Source of the DNA: SHLQ01 sp964517125
GTDB taxonomy: Bacteria > Actinomycetota > Acidimicrobiia > Acidimicrobiales > SHLQ01
Direction of reading: 5' to 3'
NCBI GenBank assembly: GCA_964517125.1
Contig: CAZFBD010000006.1
Location: 1-64,000 of the forward strand
Length of the DNA: 64,000 nt
The notes under the pieces were generated by a model that was not told where the DNA came from, did no database searches, and worked only from the letters and a program-made list of their open reading frames with translations. Position numbers and translations under genes: made by a program. Positions 18,423 through 27,296 of this stretch are shown piece after piece. Within the stretch, counting starts at the first letter, position 1. Every line of letters begins with the position of its first letter.

Positions 18423-18523
18423 TGGATCTAAGAACGACGGCGAGTTTCTCGTCATCGCAATGGGCCTACGCCCGATCAACAGCTAGCCCAAGTCGGGCGA
18501 CGGCTCACGAAATGAAAGGTTAG
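18422..18523 (+). CDS. Possible 33-residue ORF
   Basis: Short Ser/Ala/Arg-rich frame starting in a TGATG overlap with the tailspike stop and ending just before the tail tube ribosome-binding site. Position alone supports it; composition is not distinctive and it may be noncoding spacer. Confidence 0.2.
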   Translation: MDLRTTASFSSSQWAYARSTASPSRATAHEMKG

Positions 18524-18527
18524 AAAG

Positions 18528-19259
18528 ATGGCTCTTTGCTATTCACCAATTGACGTCTGCGGCCTTCAAGCCAACCGGCTTGACTGCGACGGCAATATCT
18601 TGGAAGGCGAGACGGACGTCGTTGTCTCTTGCGCCGTCGTCGACGTAACGGTTACTCCGGTACAGGGCGACGACGAAGAGCAGCGAGACCCGAACGGCCA
18701 AGGCGGCTTCTGCGCCAAGCGCGAATCCCGAGGAACGATCGAGGGTATGGAAGTCGAGTTGACGCTCTGCTCCAAGACCGACATCGAGTTGATGGAGCTT
18801 CTCGGGATCTGGGATCTCGTCTACGACGCTGCAGGCGAATGCATCGGTATCAAGGCGAAGTGCTGCTCCTCGGAGGTTTGCGCTTGCGATCCCGGCGACG
18901 AGCCTTGCTCGAATCCGGGCGTTGCCTTCCACCTCTGGCATCTGGCATGGTGCGGCGATGCGGCTCATCCCGATTACAAGTGGGCCGTCCAGCACTTCCC
19001 GAAGCTCGTCTTCGATCCGGCCTCGGTCGTTGTCCAGCGCAATAGCGAGTTCAACACCTATACGGTTACCGCCAACGCCAAGTGCAACGACAACTACGCA
19101 ACCGGACCGGGCGCTATCTACCCGGACCCAGCCGGTATCGATACGTGCTGGGCCGAGACCCTCACGAACGAAGGCCCGGAGTCGCTTTGCAACTGCGACC
19201 GTTGCGGCTACTCAACCGAAGGCGTCCTCGCCGGGGTTGCTGTAATCGAAGGCCCGTAA
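18528..19259 (+). CDS. Major tail tube protein
   Basis: 243 residues preceded by AAAGG. Size, a central GTIEGMEVELTLCSKTD-type beta-sandwich strand pair and its own strong terminator fit an actinophage major tail protein. The tail assembly chaperone and tape measure follow a few genes later, as expected. About 18 cysteines are present, high for a tube protein. Confidence 0.65.
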   Translation: MALCYSPIDVCGLQANRLDCDGNILEGETDVVVSCAVVDVTVTPVQGDDEEQRDPNGQGGFCAKRESRGTIEGMEVELTLCSKTDIELMELLGIWDLVYDAAGECIGIKAKCCSSEVCACDPGDEPCSNPGVAFHLWHLAWCGDAAHPDYKWAVQHFPKLVFDPASVVVQRNSEFNTYTVTANAKCNDNYATGPGAIYPDPAGIDTCWAETLTNEGPESLCNCDRCGYSTEGVLAGVAVIEGP

Positions 19260-19307
19260 TCGGGCGGAAGTAAATCGAGCGGGCGCTACGGTGCTCGCCA
19301 GTCAGTC

Positions 19308-19376
19308 GAGAGTCGGACGGACTACCTAATGGACGAAAGGTCGCTAGCCATTCGCTTTAGGTCCGTCCGTCTCTCG
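19308..19376 (+). terminator. Two-tier stem-loop after tail tube gene
   Basis: Outer arms starting CGAGAGTCGGACGGAC (from 19308) pair with GTCCGTCCGTCTCTCG (ending 19376); an inner AATGG...CCATT stem lies in the loop. Architecture mirrors the element after the capsid gene, suggesting that the two most abundant virion transcripts share a 3' end strategy. Confidence 0.65.
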
Positions 19377-19401
19377 GCGCTCTAGGTAGAGAGAGGACGA
19401 C

Positions 19402-20256
19402 GTGGGTATCAAGGTCGGTTGCCCGGACCAGATATGTGAGCCTTGGGTCTACCCCGAGGATTGCTGCAACGCGTGCGTCGACCCCGAAGATTGGGAGCTA
19501 TTCGATCAATGGTGGAAAGCGATAACCGAGTGGCTCTTCTACGAGACGGGGAATCGGTTCCCCGGAAAGTGCGACGTCGAGAGCGAGCCCTGTCCTCCGT
19601 GCGGGTGTCGATGCGTCGACTATTGTGGCTGTGGGCCTTGGGACACGATCGACCTTGGTGAGGCGTTCTGCCAACCGGTATGCGCTCCCAACGGTGACCC
19701 TTGCCTAGAGTTTGTCTTTCCTAACGAGGACGGAACCGAGACCATCTACGATTCGGACTCGGGCCTTTGGAAGCTCCGACCCGACCTCCGTACCGTCGAG
19801 TGGTGTCAACCGTTCACGATGAGTTGCGGCTCGATGTGGCCCGAGCAAGACCACTGCGATAAGCCGTGGACCGTCCGCGCTACGGTCGGTTGCCCTCCAC
19901 CGGATCTCTTGCTCCTCGGAGCCGCTCGCTTCATCTGCGAGATCATCAAGGACTGCAAAGGTGAGGACTCTTGCCTTCCCGACGGAGTCCGCTCGATAAC
20001 CCGGCGCGGGATTACCGCCGACATCGGTCCGGGCTTCGAGGAGACCATCAACTTCGATACGAGCGGAACCGGGATCCCTCTCCTCGATACCGCCCTCCGG
20101 ACTTGGAACCGAAGGCAGAACCAGCCGACGACGTTCTTCGTCGACCCGATCAAGCGCCTAGAGAAGAACCGGAACCACAGGGGCAAGGGTTGCGAAGACA
20201 ACTGGACTTGGTGGGGAGTACTTAAGCCGATGCCCGTAGGAAGCTGCGGCGAGTGA
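19402..20256 (+). CDS. Head-to-tail adaptor-like protein
   Basis: 284 residues, GTG start. The N-terminal 90 residues are a cysteine-rich extension. The C-terminal part contains DGVRSITRRGITADI (about residue 193) and GIPLLDTALRTW (about residue 222), the pattern I associate with actinophage head-to-tail adaptors (Gly-Val-x-Ser-x-x-Arg-x-Gly, then Gly-Ile-Pro-x-x-Asp). It likely forms the ring between portal and stopper. Confidence 0.6.
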   Translation: MGIKVGCPDQICEPWVYPEDCCNACVDPEDWELFDQWWKAITEWLFYETGNRFPGKCDVESEPCPPCGCRCVDYCGCGPWDTIDLGEAFCQPVCAPNGDPCLEFVFPNEDGTETIYDSDSGLWKLRPDLRTVEWCQPFTMSCGSMWPEQDHCDKPWTVRATVGCPPPDLLLLGAARFICEIIKDCKGEDSCLPDGVRSITRRGITADIGPGFEETINFDTSGTGIPLLDTALRTWNRRQNQPTTFFVDPIKRLEKNRNHRGKGCEDNWTWWGVLKPMPVGSCGE

Positions 20257-20645
20257 CCATAGACAACCTTCGGCGAGAGGCGAATACTCGACTCCGAACG
20301 GCCTTCCTTTCCGCCGTCAGAGAGACCGAGACCACCCTTCGTCAACGGCCCTCGATTCCCCTCGATACGTCCGCTCTCCAACAAGGGATCGAGCGCAACG
20401 GAAACACCTTCGTAACCGGAGCTATCAAGAAAGCGACGATCTCCTCGACGGCCACGAATAGCGGCTTCGACTATCCGGCTCACCTCAACTCCCGTACCCG
20501 TCGATACCTCAATGCGAATACGGTCGGCGGCTCAACGGCTACCCATCTCCAGTGGTGGGAGCGGGCTCTCGGCGTAGCGGGCGGCGAAGATATCTGGGGT
20601 CCGATTATCGAGAAGCACGTCGACGACGCGCTAGGTCGGATCTGA
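20253..20645 (+). CDS. Neck/tail completion protein, HK97 gp10-like
   Basis: 130 residues from a GTG overlapping the adaptor stop. A middle segment reading YPAHLNSRTRRY followed by a Trp pair and a terminal GPxxxxHVDDAL helix resembles head-tail joining proteins of the gp10 type. Function assigned mainly from position between adaptor and tail terminator candidates. Confidence 0.5.
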   Translation: MTIDNLRREANTRLRTAFLSAVRETETTLRQRPSIPLDTSALQQGIERNGNTFVTGAIKKATISSTATNSGFDYPAHLNSRTRRYLNANTVGGSTATHLQWWERALGVAGGEDIWGPIIEKHVDDALGRI

Positions 20646-21235
20646 TGGCTGTGGCGGATAAATACGACGACCTCTACCTAATCGCTTGCTGCATCGAGCG
20701 CGAGCTTCTCGACCTGATCGAGGAAGACCCGATCCTCGAAGTCCCGAAGTACGGCGGTATTACTCACGCCGGAGAAGGCTTCTGCTGCGACTCGCTTTGG
20801 ATCATGCTCCAGCCTCTCGCTATCGCCGGAGACTTCGTTCCCGGCCAAGACAAATGCGCCTCTTCGGTAACCGAGCGCTTCGATATCGTCTGGGGAATCC
20901 CGGCTTGCTCGGAGGGCGCGTTCTTCACCGATTGCGATCAGTCGCTAGAGCGTTGCTACGACGACGAAACCGAGGGATGCCCCGAGCCAGACCACGCTAT
21001 CGGAGACGGGCAATGCGGCGAGGGCGAGCGACCCTCCGTCCTCCAGGAGACGGCGTATATCTGGAGGGCTCGCTCTCTCCTCCGGCGCGAGTTGGCTTGC
21101 CGAGTTCAGTGCTGCGCTAGCGGCGACGGCGGTTGCGTCTCGGTCCGATGTCAATCGATTCGAGCGACGGCTATCAACGAAGTAACCGAAGGCGGTTGCT
21201 CCTACCTAACCCTCACCCTTGAGGTCAAGCTATGA
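20645..21235 (+). CDS. Tail terminator-like protein
   Basis: 196 residues from the ATG at 20645. Position directly before the tail assembly chaperone and size fit a tail terminator, which caps the tail tube. Cysteine-rich in the middle (CVSVRC, RVQCCA). No diagnostic motif is visible. Confidence 0.5.
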   Translation: MAVADKYDDLYLIACCIERELLDLIEEDPILEVPKYGGITHAGEGFCCDSLWIMLQPLAIAGDFVPGQDKCASSVTERFDIVWGIPACSEGAFFTDCDQSLERCYDDETEGCPEPDHAIGDGQCGEGERPSVLQETAYIWRARSLLRRELACRVQCCASGDGGCVSVRCQSIRATAINEVTEGGCSYLTLTLEVKL

Positions 21236-21289
21236 GCGATACGCTAGTCGCCGATGGCCAACGAACGATTTACTTCCTCAAGGGAAACG

Positions 21290-22000
21290 ATGAGCGACGA
21301 AGAACTAGAAGCGGCGACGGCGACGAGCGATCCCACGGCGGAAGCACCGATCGAGCCGGTATCGGACGATCCACCGGTAGCGAGGCGAGTAGTAGTAGCC
21401 GACGAGGACGGGACGAATGCCCGACCGGTACTAGCGAGTGGACCGACCCTCTCGGAGCTTCGGGCTCAATCGGCGCTCGATGCCGCCGAAGAGATCAAGT
21501 CGAAAGCTCCGGCTGCTCAACCCGAGCAGCTTCGTCAGGCTCAACCGGTACCGGATCCGGCGACGCTAGCGCTAGAGGAAGCGGCGGGAAAGGCCCCAGA
21601 ACCTCCGGCTCTCGTAGTAGGCGGGCACCGCTTCTATTGTCGAGCGAAAGCGCCGGGAGCTTTAGTAGCGAAGATCTCTTCTTTCACGGCGGAGTTCGCC
21701 AAGGTCGCCGCTTCGAAAGCGATCAAGGCAGACGGGACGGTCGACGAATCGAAGATCAAGCCGGAGGATCTCATCAAGCTTTCTATGGCTCCTTCGGACC
21801 TCTTCGACGTAGCGATGGCTCTGGTCCTGCCCGAGCACCGAGAGGATCTTACGGCTCGCTGGGAAGGCTCTTGGACGGATCCGAACTCGGGCGAGGTCCA
21901 CTTCCTCCCGGACGAAGACGTAATCGAAGCGGGCGACGTGCTCCCGGCCTTGATGGATCTTCTCCCGAACTACACGGCGGCTTCCTCCCCAAAAGCCTAA
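21290..22000 (+). CDS. Tail assembly chaperone, short product
   Basis: 236 residues. The ATG at 21290 is chosen over 21254 because AAGGGA sits just upstream. The N-terminal 90 residues are disordered, acidic/Ala-Pro-rich; the C-terminal part is helical. It ends 6 nt after a CCCAAAA slippery heptamer, in the classic place between tail tube and tape measure genes. It should bind the tape measure during tail assembly and is not expected in the virion. Confidence 0.75.
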   Translation: MSDEELEAATATSDPTAEAPIEPVSDDPPVARRVVVADEDGTNARPVLASGPTLSELRAQSALDAAEEIKSKAPAAQPEQLRQAQPVPDPATLALEEAAGKAPEPPALVVGGHRFYCRAKAPGALVAKISSFTAEFAKVAASKAIKADGTVDESKIKPEDLIKLSMAPSDLFDVAMALVLPEHREDLTARWEGSWTDPNSGEVHFLPDEDVIEAGDVLPALMDLLPNYTAASSPKA

Positions 22001-22434
22001 GCGTCTACGCCTACGTCCGGGATCAGTGGCCGACGGTCGTCGGTAAGTTCCGGGCGATCGGCGTCGAGAATCCCTACGAGCTACCGGCCGCCGACTTTCA
22101 TCACATCGTCGTTGGGTGGATGCTCGAAGACCGTCCGGCCGAGTCACGCCGAGACGACGACGGAAAGATAGAGGTCCTCGGTCGAGAGGATCTCCTGGCG
22201 ATGCTCGAAGGCGACTTCTCGCCCGATGGCGATACCTTCTCCAACGACGCTATTGCCGAAGCCTACGCTTCTGGTCACGACCCGATGGCCCGCGAAGGCG
22301 AGAGCAACCCTCTCCGCATCCGGATGCTCGAAGAGCTACGCAAGGCCGGTAGGGACGCTCAGAAGAAAGCGGCCATCATCACGAAGTACGACAAGATGGC
22401 TCGCGAGGCGAAGCGAGAGGCGGCGGATAGCTAA
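21290..22434 (+). CDS. Tail assembly chaperone, -1 frameshift fusion
   Basis: The second frame is open from the slippery site to 22434 and continues as SLSVYAYVRDQW..., about 147 residues with a conserved-looking helical charged C-terminus. No good start codon with a ribosome-binding site opens this frame near the junction, so it is most simply made by -1 slippage at CCCAAAA (21988-21994). The tape measure ATG overlaps its stop (TAATG). Confidence 0.75.
21988..21994 (+). other. -1 frameshift slippery heptamer
   Basis: The heptamer C CCA AAA (XXXYYYZ) is in phase with the short chaperone frame; both tRNAs can re-pair to CCC AAA after a 1-nt backward slip. The zero-frame stop is at 21998-22000. 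Confidence 0.75.
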
Positions 22435-25400
22435 TGGCTACTCAGCTAGACGCAACCCTTGTCCTCGACTCCTCGCAATTCGATCGCTCCCTTCGAGCCC
22501 TCCAGCGTCAATACGACACCTTCATTCGCCAGCTAGGCAACGCCAGGCTCGACGTCGACACGGGCCGAGCCGGAGCGGAGCTTAAGTCGCTCGGCGCTCA
22601 GGTTCGCTCGCTCTCGGGTCAATCGATCGATCTAACCGCCAACGTCGACGACGCGTCGCTAGAAGATCTCGTCTCTCTCGCTAACACGGTTGATGATTCC
22701 GTGATTGAGATGATCGCTCAAATAGCGGACTCGGATCTAGAGGATCTCGAAGCCTCGGTCGCCGCCGTCGACGGAACGATATTGGAGCTAGTCGCCGCCG
22801 TCGAAGAAGGAGACCTCGAAGCCGTCGAGCAGCTCGCCAACCAACTCGACGGCCAAGTCTTAGAGCTAAGCGTCCTCGCCGATGAAGCCGACCTCGCCGA
22901 CGTCGAGCAACTCGTATCTCAACTCCAGGGCGAAGTCCTCGACATAATCGTCCAGGCCGATGACGGCGATCTTGAGACGATCGAGGCGAACCTCTCAGCG
23001 CTTGAGGGAACAGTCATCGACATAACGGCGGAAGTCGCTAATGCCGATGTGGCGGCTCTCGACGAGCTTCTCGATTCCCTAGAGGGAACGATCATCGACA
23101 TAACGGCTCAGGTCGAGTCCGGAGACATCGATAGCCTCGCCGCCGAAGTCGCCGCCGTCCAGGGGACCGTCCTTGAGATCTTCGCTCAAGTCGAGTCCGG
23201 AGACCTCGAAGGATTCACCGACCGACTTTCCGGCATCCAGGGCTCGGTTGTAGACCTAGTCGGCCAGATCGACGAAGCCGACCTCAATGCCTTTCAAGAT
23301 CAGGTCGCCTCTCTTCAAGGCACGGTCATCGACCTAACGACCAACGTCGACGGCGGAGGAGTTCAAGAGCTTAACGAGGGTCTAGCTTCGAGCGAGGCGG
23401 GAGCCCTCGCGGCGGGAGCAGCGCTTAAGGGTCTCATCGCTCCGGCCGCCCTTACCGCTGGCATCGGGGCGGTCGTCGATAACGTCATCGACCTCGATAC
23501 CGGACTTCGAGAGGTAGCCACCCTTCTCCCCGGTCTAAGCGATTCGGGCTTCGAGCAGCTTCGAGAGGACGCTCTCGCTACCGCTGACGAAGTAAATCGG
23601 ATGCCCGATGAAATCCTCCCGGCCCTCTACAACGCCCTCTCCGCTGGTGTCCCGAGAGGGAACGTCTTCGACTTCTTAGAGGTCTCAAACCAAGCCGCCG
23701 TTGGTGGTGTCTCGGATCTCAACACGGCGGTCAACGGCCTAACGACCGTTGTCAACGGCTACTCCTTCGAGTCCCTTTCGGCCGAGCGAGCCAGCGACGC
23801 CCTCTTTACTACCGTCCGTCTCGGCAAGACGACCTTCGGCGAGCTATCTCGATCTCTTGGTGACGTAGTCCCTTCGGCCAACGCCGCGAATGTCGGTATC
23901 GAAGACGTGGGCGGAGCGCTCGCCCTCTTGACGGCGGCCGGTCTAAATACCCCGAAGGCGACGACAGCTCTCAACTCAGCCCTTAACGAACTCCTCCGCC
24001 CAACCTCGAAGCTATCGCTCGCCTTCCAAGAGGTAAGCGGCCAGAGCTTCCCGGAGTTCACGGCCGCTGGAGGCGACCTCTCCGGAGCCCTAGCGATCCT
24101 TACCCAGGTAGCCAACGAGACCGAGGGTGGATTCGCCGCCCTGGCTTCGAGCGAAGCCTCCAAGGCCCTCAACGTCCTAACCGCCGACGCCGAGAAGACA
24201 AACTCGGTGCTCGACGAAATGCAGAACTCAGCCGGAGCTACTACGGCCGCCTTCGACGTGATGAACGCCGGAGCCCAGCAGGCCGCCGACGCGCTCTTCT
24301 CGAAGCTCGGTCAATCGGTCCTCAACCTCACCGCTTCGCTTGCTCCCCTTATTACCGACATCTTCGTAGTCGTCGAGTCCTTTATCCAATTCCTTGATGC
24401 GGCCGGTCTCCTTGAGCCGATTCTCCTCGGCATCTCCGCCGTACTCGCTGGCGTCGCCCTCGCCCTAACGGCGGTAGCCATAGCCTCGCTTCCGATCACC
24501 GGAACGATGGTCGCTATCGGAGCGGCCGTAGCTGCACTCGTTACCGGGCTGGCCTTCCTTCAACAGCAATTCGACATCGTCGGGAAGGCGGCCACCCTAT
24601 TCGTCGGAGGCTTTACCGGGATCAACCAAATCGATCGACAATTCGCTCGCGCTCGATCGGCCGTGATTACCTTCCTGGACGCCTTTCGTTCTGGGGTCGT
24701 GAGCGATACCTTGACCGGTCCGCTCAAGGCCCTGCAAGTAGCAGGCGTCTCAATCCGGGATTCCCTCGATCGGATAATCGAGACCGGTCGCCGCTTGGTC
24801 GGAGCCTTCGACTTCTCAGCCTTGACCGAATTCGCTCAGCTACTTAGCGGCCCGGTCGCCAACGCTACGAAGAACTTCGACGTAGCCAACGTAATCCAAA
24901 GGGTCGGTCAGCTCGCCGCTATCTTCTTCGAGGTCTCGGCGGTTATCTTCGATGCCTTCGTTACCGTGGCGATTCCCGCTATCCAGGAATTCGCAGCCAT
25001 CGCTGGCCCGGTCCTAATCGGCTTCGCTGAAATAATCGGCGAGGTAATCGGGATCATAAATGACCTCTTCGCCGGGGACTTCTCGGGAGCCTTCGAGGGA
25101 GCAACCGAGATCGTATCGATATTCGTCGATCTCGTAGTCGAGCTATTCGAGAATCTTGGCTCCCTTATCGGTAGGGCTCTATCGGGTCTCGGCTCTATCC
25201 TCCTTCGAGCAATCCGAGGAGCCTTCTCCGGTCTCGGTAGTCTCATCTCCAGTCAGCTACGGTCGGCGGCTGGGGGAGCCTCTAGCTTCGGGCCTTCGCT
25301 GATATCGAGGATCACCGGAGGACTCGCGGCGCTACCGGGGGCCGTCGGCAGGGCGCTGGGCTCTCTAGTCCGGACGATTATCGTCAACCTGGCGCTAAGC

Positions 25401-27296
25401 GTTGCCGCAGCGGCTTCTTTCGGAGCGGACTTCATCGCCGCCGTTATCGGAGGGCTCGCTGCCCTACCCGCTCAAATCGGCGGAATCCTATCGAGCGCCA
25501 TCCCCGCGATTATCGGCTTCATCGGTAGAGCCGTCGGAGCAGCGGCCTCCTTCGGCGTCGACTTCATCTCCGCCGTGGTTGGAGGGCTCGCCGCTCTACC
25601 GGCTCAAATCGGTAGCGCTCTATCGGCGGCTCTTGGGGCCGTGACGAGCTTCATCTCGACCTTCGTCTCTACGGCGGCCGGAGGAGCGGCGGACTTCGTG
25701 GACGGCTTCCTCTCCGGTCTCCTGGGCTTCGAGGTCGGCATCGCTAACTCTCTTCTCGGAGCGCTAACCGCAATCACGAATTGGATCGCTCAAGCAATCG
25801 GGGCCGTGGTCAACTTCGGCGTTACCTTTACCCAGGCGATCGTTGGCGGACTTGTAGGTCTACCGGTCCAATTCGGCCTAGCCCTCGCGGGAGTGACGGC
25901 GGCTATCGGCGTTTGGGTGACCCAAGCAATCGGGGCCGTGGTTACCTTCGGTGTCGAATTCACGGCGGCTATCGTCGGCGGACTCGTAGGTCTCAATGCG
26001 GCCTTCGGCGCTCTCCTCCAAACCATCATCGGGACAATCACGGCTTGGGTTGCTCAAGCCGTCGGGGCCGTCGTTAACTTCGGCGTCGAATTCACAGCTC
26101 CAATAATCGGAGGACTCGCCGGTCTAGCCGCAGCAATTCTTGTCCCACTCGGAGAAGCAGCGGCCGGAATCGCTACTTGGGTCGCCGCTCAGCTTGCCGC
26201 CGTCGTTACCTTTGGCGTTGACTTCGTCGCCTCAATCGTCGGAGGTCTGGCCGGACTCGCCGTCGGATTCGCTACCGCTCTTGCGGAGGCAGCTACGGCC
26301 GTGGCTACTTGGGCCGCCGAGCTAATCGCTTCGGTCGCTACTACCGGCGTCGACTTCGTGGCTTCGCTTATCGGGGGACTCGCCTCGATCGCCGCAGAAG
26401 TCGCCGGAGTTCTAGCGGGAGCAGTCGCCGAAGCTGTCACCTTCGCCGTCAACTTCGTAGCTTCAGTTGCTTCAACCGGAGCGGACTTCGTAGCTTCAAT
26501 CGTCGGCGGTCTTGCTTCAATCGCCGGGGAGGTCGCCGGTCTCTTCGCCGGAGCCGTGGCCGAAGCCGTTAGCTTCGCCGCTAACTTCCTCGCCTCGGTA
26601 GCGTCCCTAGGGGCCGACGTCATCGCTTCCATCGTTGGTGGGCTGGCCGGGCTCGCTGGCCAGCTAGCAGGCCCCTTCTCCGCAGCCCTTGCGACCGTGA
26701 CCGGCTTCGCTGGAGACGCCCTAGCGGCGGTCGTCTCGCTCGGCGCGGACATCATCTCCTCCATCGTTGGTGGACTCGCTGGACTCGCTGGCCAGCTAAG
26801 CGGAGTATTCGACGGAGCCCTCGGGGTCGTGACCGGCTTCGCTAACGACATCGGAGCCGCTATCGGTGGAGCCGCCGACGCCGTGGCAGCGGCTATGCGT
26901 CGTCTAATCGATGCCCTTAGCCAAGCGCTCCCGGTCCCGAACATCCCCGGCATCCCGAACATCCCCGGCATCCCGTTCCTCTTTACGGGCGGTATCAACC
27001 CTCGCGGTTCTCAAGCGCTTCTAGAGGGCTACGCCCGAGAAGTAGCCATCCCCCTCGAAGGTCCCTTCGGCCAGCAAGGAAACCAGATCCGGCTACTCCG
27101 GGAGTCGGGCCTTTACGAAGTTGTGGCCGGGGATATGCGTCGGCAGTACGCTCGACTCGCCGGACGGTCTACGCAGACGGACAACTCTCGCCGGACGGTC
27201 TATCACCAGAACATCACGATCAACACCAACAACGGCGGGCGTCGAATGTCGGCGAGAGACCGTCGGTCCCTCAACCGGATTCTTAGGTCTATCTAG
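22434..27296 (+). CDS. Tape measure protein
   Basis: 1,620 residues, longest gene of the window. Residues about 70-305 are nine or so 31-33 residue heptad-like units (L-D/E-x-L-x-G-x-V-I/L-D/E-I/L pattern). Residues about 320-640 resemble the phage tail tape measure core (PhageMin_Tail family). Residues about 920-1480 are a long array of 36-45 residue hydrophobic Ala/Gly/Val units, and the C-terminus has NIPGIP repeats before a soluble domain. At 0.15 nm per residue it predicts a tail of roughly 240 nm. Confidence 0.9.
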   Translation: MATQLDATLVLDSSQFDRSLRALQRQYDTFIRQLGNARLDVDTGRAGAELKSLGAQVRSLSGQSIDLTANVDDASLEDLVSLANTVDDSVIEMIAQIADSDLEDLEASVAAVDGTILELVAAVEEGDLEAVEQLANQLDGQVLELSVLADEADLADVEQLVSQLQGEVLDIIVQADDGDLETIEANLSALEGTVIDITAEVANADVAALDELLDSLEGTIIDITAQVESGDIDSLAAEVAAVQGTVLEIFAQVESGDLEGFTDRLSGIQGSVVDLVGQIDEADLNAFQDQVASLQGTVIDLTTNVDGGGVQELNEGLASSEAGALAAGAALKGLIAPAALTAGIGAVVDNVIDLDTGLREVATLLPGLSDSGFEQLREDALATADEVNRMPDEILPALYNALSAGVPRGNVFDFLEVSNQAAVGGVSDLNTAVNGLTTVVNGYSFESLSAERASDALFTTVRLGKTTFGELSRSLGDVVPSANAANVGIEDVGGALALLTAAGLNTPKATTALNSALNELLRPTSKLSLAFQEVSGQSFPEFTAAGGDLSGALAILTQVANETEGGFAALASSEASKALNVLTADAEKTNSVLDEMQNSAGATTAAFDVMNAGAQQAADALFSKLGQSVLNLTASLAPLITDIFVVVESFIQFLDAAGLLEPILLGISAVLAGVALALTAVAIASLPITGTMVAIGAAVAALVTGLAFLQQQFDIVGKAATLFVGGFTGINQIDRQFARARSAVITFLDAFRSGVVSDTLTGPLKALQVAGVSIRDSLDRIIETGRRLVGAFDFSALTEFAQLLSGPVANATKNFDVANVIQRVGQLAAIFFEVSAVIFDAFVTVAIPAIQEFAAIAGPVLIGFAEIIGEVIGIINDLFAGDFSGAFEGATEIVSIFVDLVVELFENLGSLIGRALSGLGSILLRAIRGAFSGLGSLISSQLRSAAGGASSFGPSLISRITGGLAALPGAVGRALGSLVRTIIVNLALSVAAAASFGADFIAAVIGGLAALPAQIGGILSSAIPAIIGFIGRAVGAAASFGVDFISAVVGGLAALPAQIGSALSAALGAVTSFISTFVSTAAGGAADFVDGFLSGLLGFEVGIANSLLGALTAITNWIAQAIGAVVNFGVTFTQAIVGGLVGLPVQFGLALAGVTAAIGVWVTQAIGAVVTFGVEFTAAIVGGLVGLNAAFGALLQTIIGTITAWVAQAVGAVVNFGVEFTAPIIGGLAGLAAAILVPLGEAAAGIATWVAAQLAAVVTFGVDFVASIVGGLAGLAVGFATALAEAATAVATWAAELIASVATTGVDFVASLIGGLASIAAEVAGVLAGAVAEAVTFAVNFVASVASTGADFVASIVGGLASIAGEVAGLFAGAVAEAVSFAANFLASVASLGADVIASIVGGLAGLAGQLAGPFSAALATVTGFAGDALAAVVSLGADIISSIVGGLAGLAGQLSGVFDGALGVVTGFANDIGAAIGGAADAVAAAMRRLIDALSQALPVPNIPGIPNIPGIPFLFTGGINPRGSQALLEGYAREVAIPLEGPFGQQGNQIRLLRESGLYEVVAGDMRRQYARLAGRSTQTDNSRRTVYHQNITINTNNGGRRMSARDRRSLNRILRSI

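Noticed and set aside
17061..18479. 472-codon open frame on the minus strand
   Set aside because: Antisense to the tailspike-like gene, no ribosome-binding site, shadow-type composition.
21232..21987. Start of the second chaperone frame at 21232 as an independent gene
   Set aside because: The part before the slippery site is Ser/Arg/Gly-rich shadow sequence; only the part after 21990 looks protein-like, fitting frameshifting.
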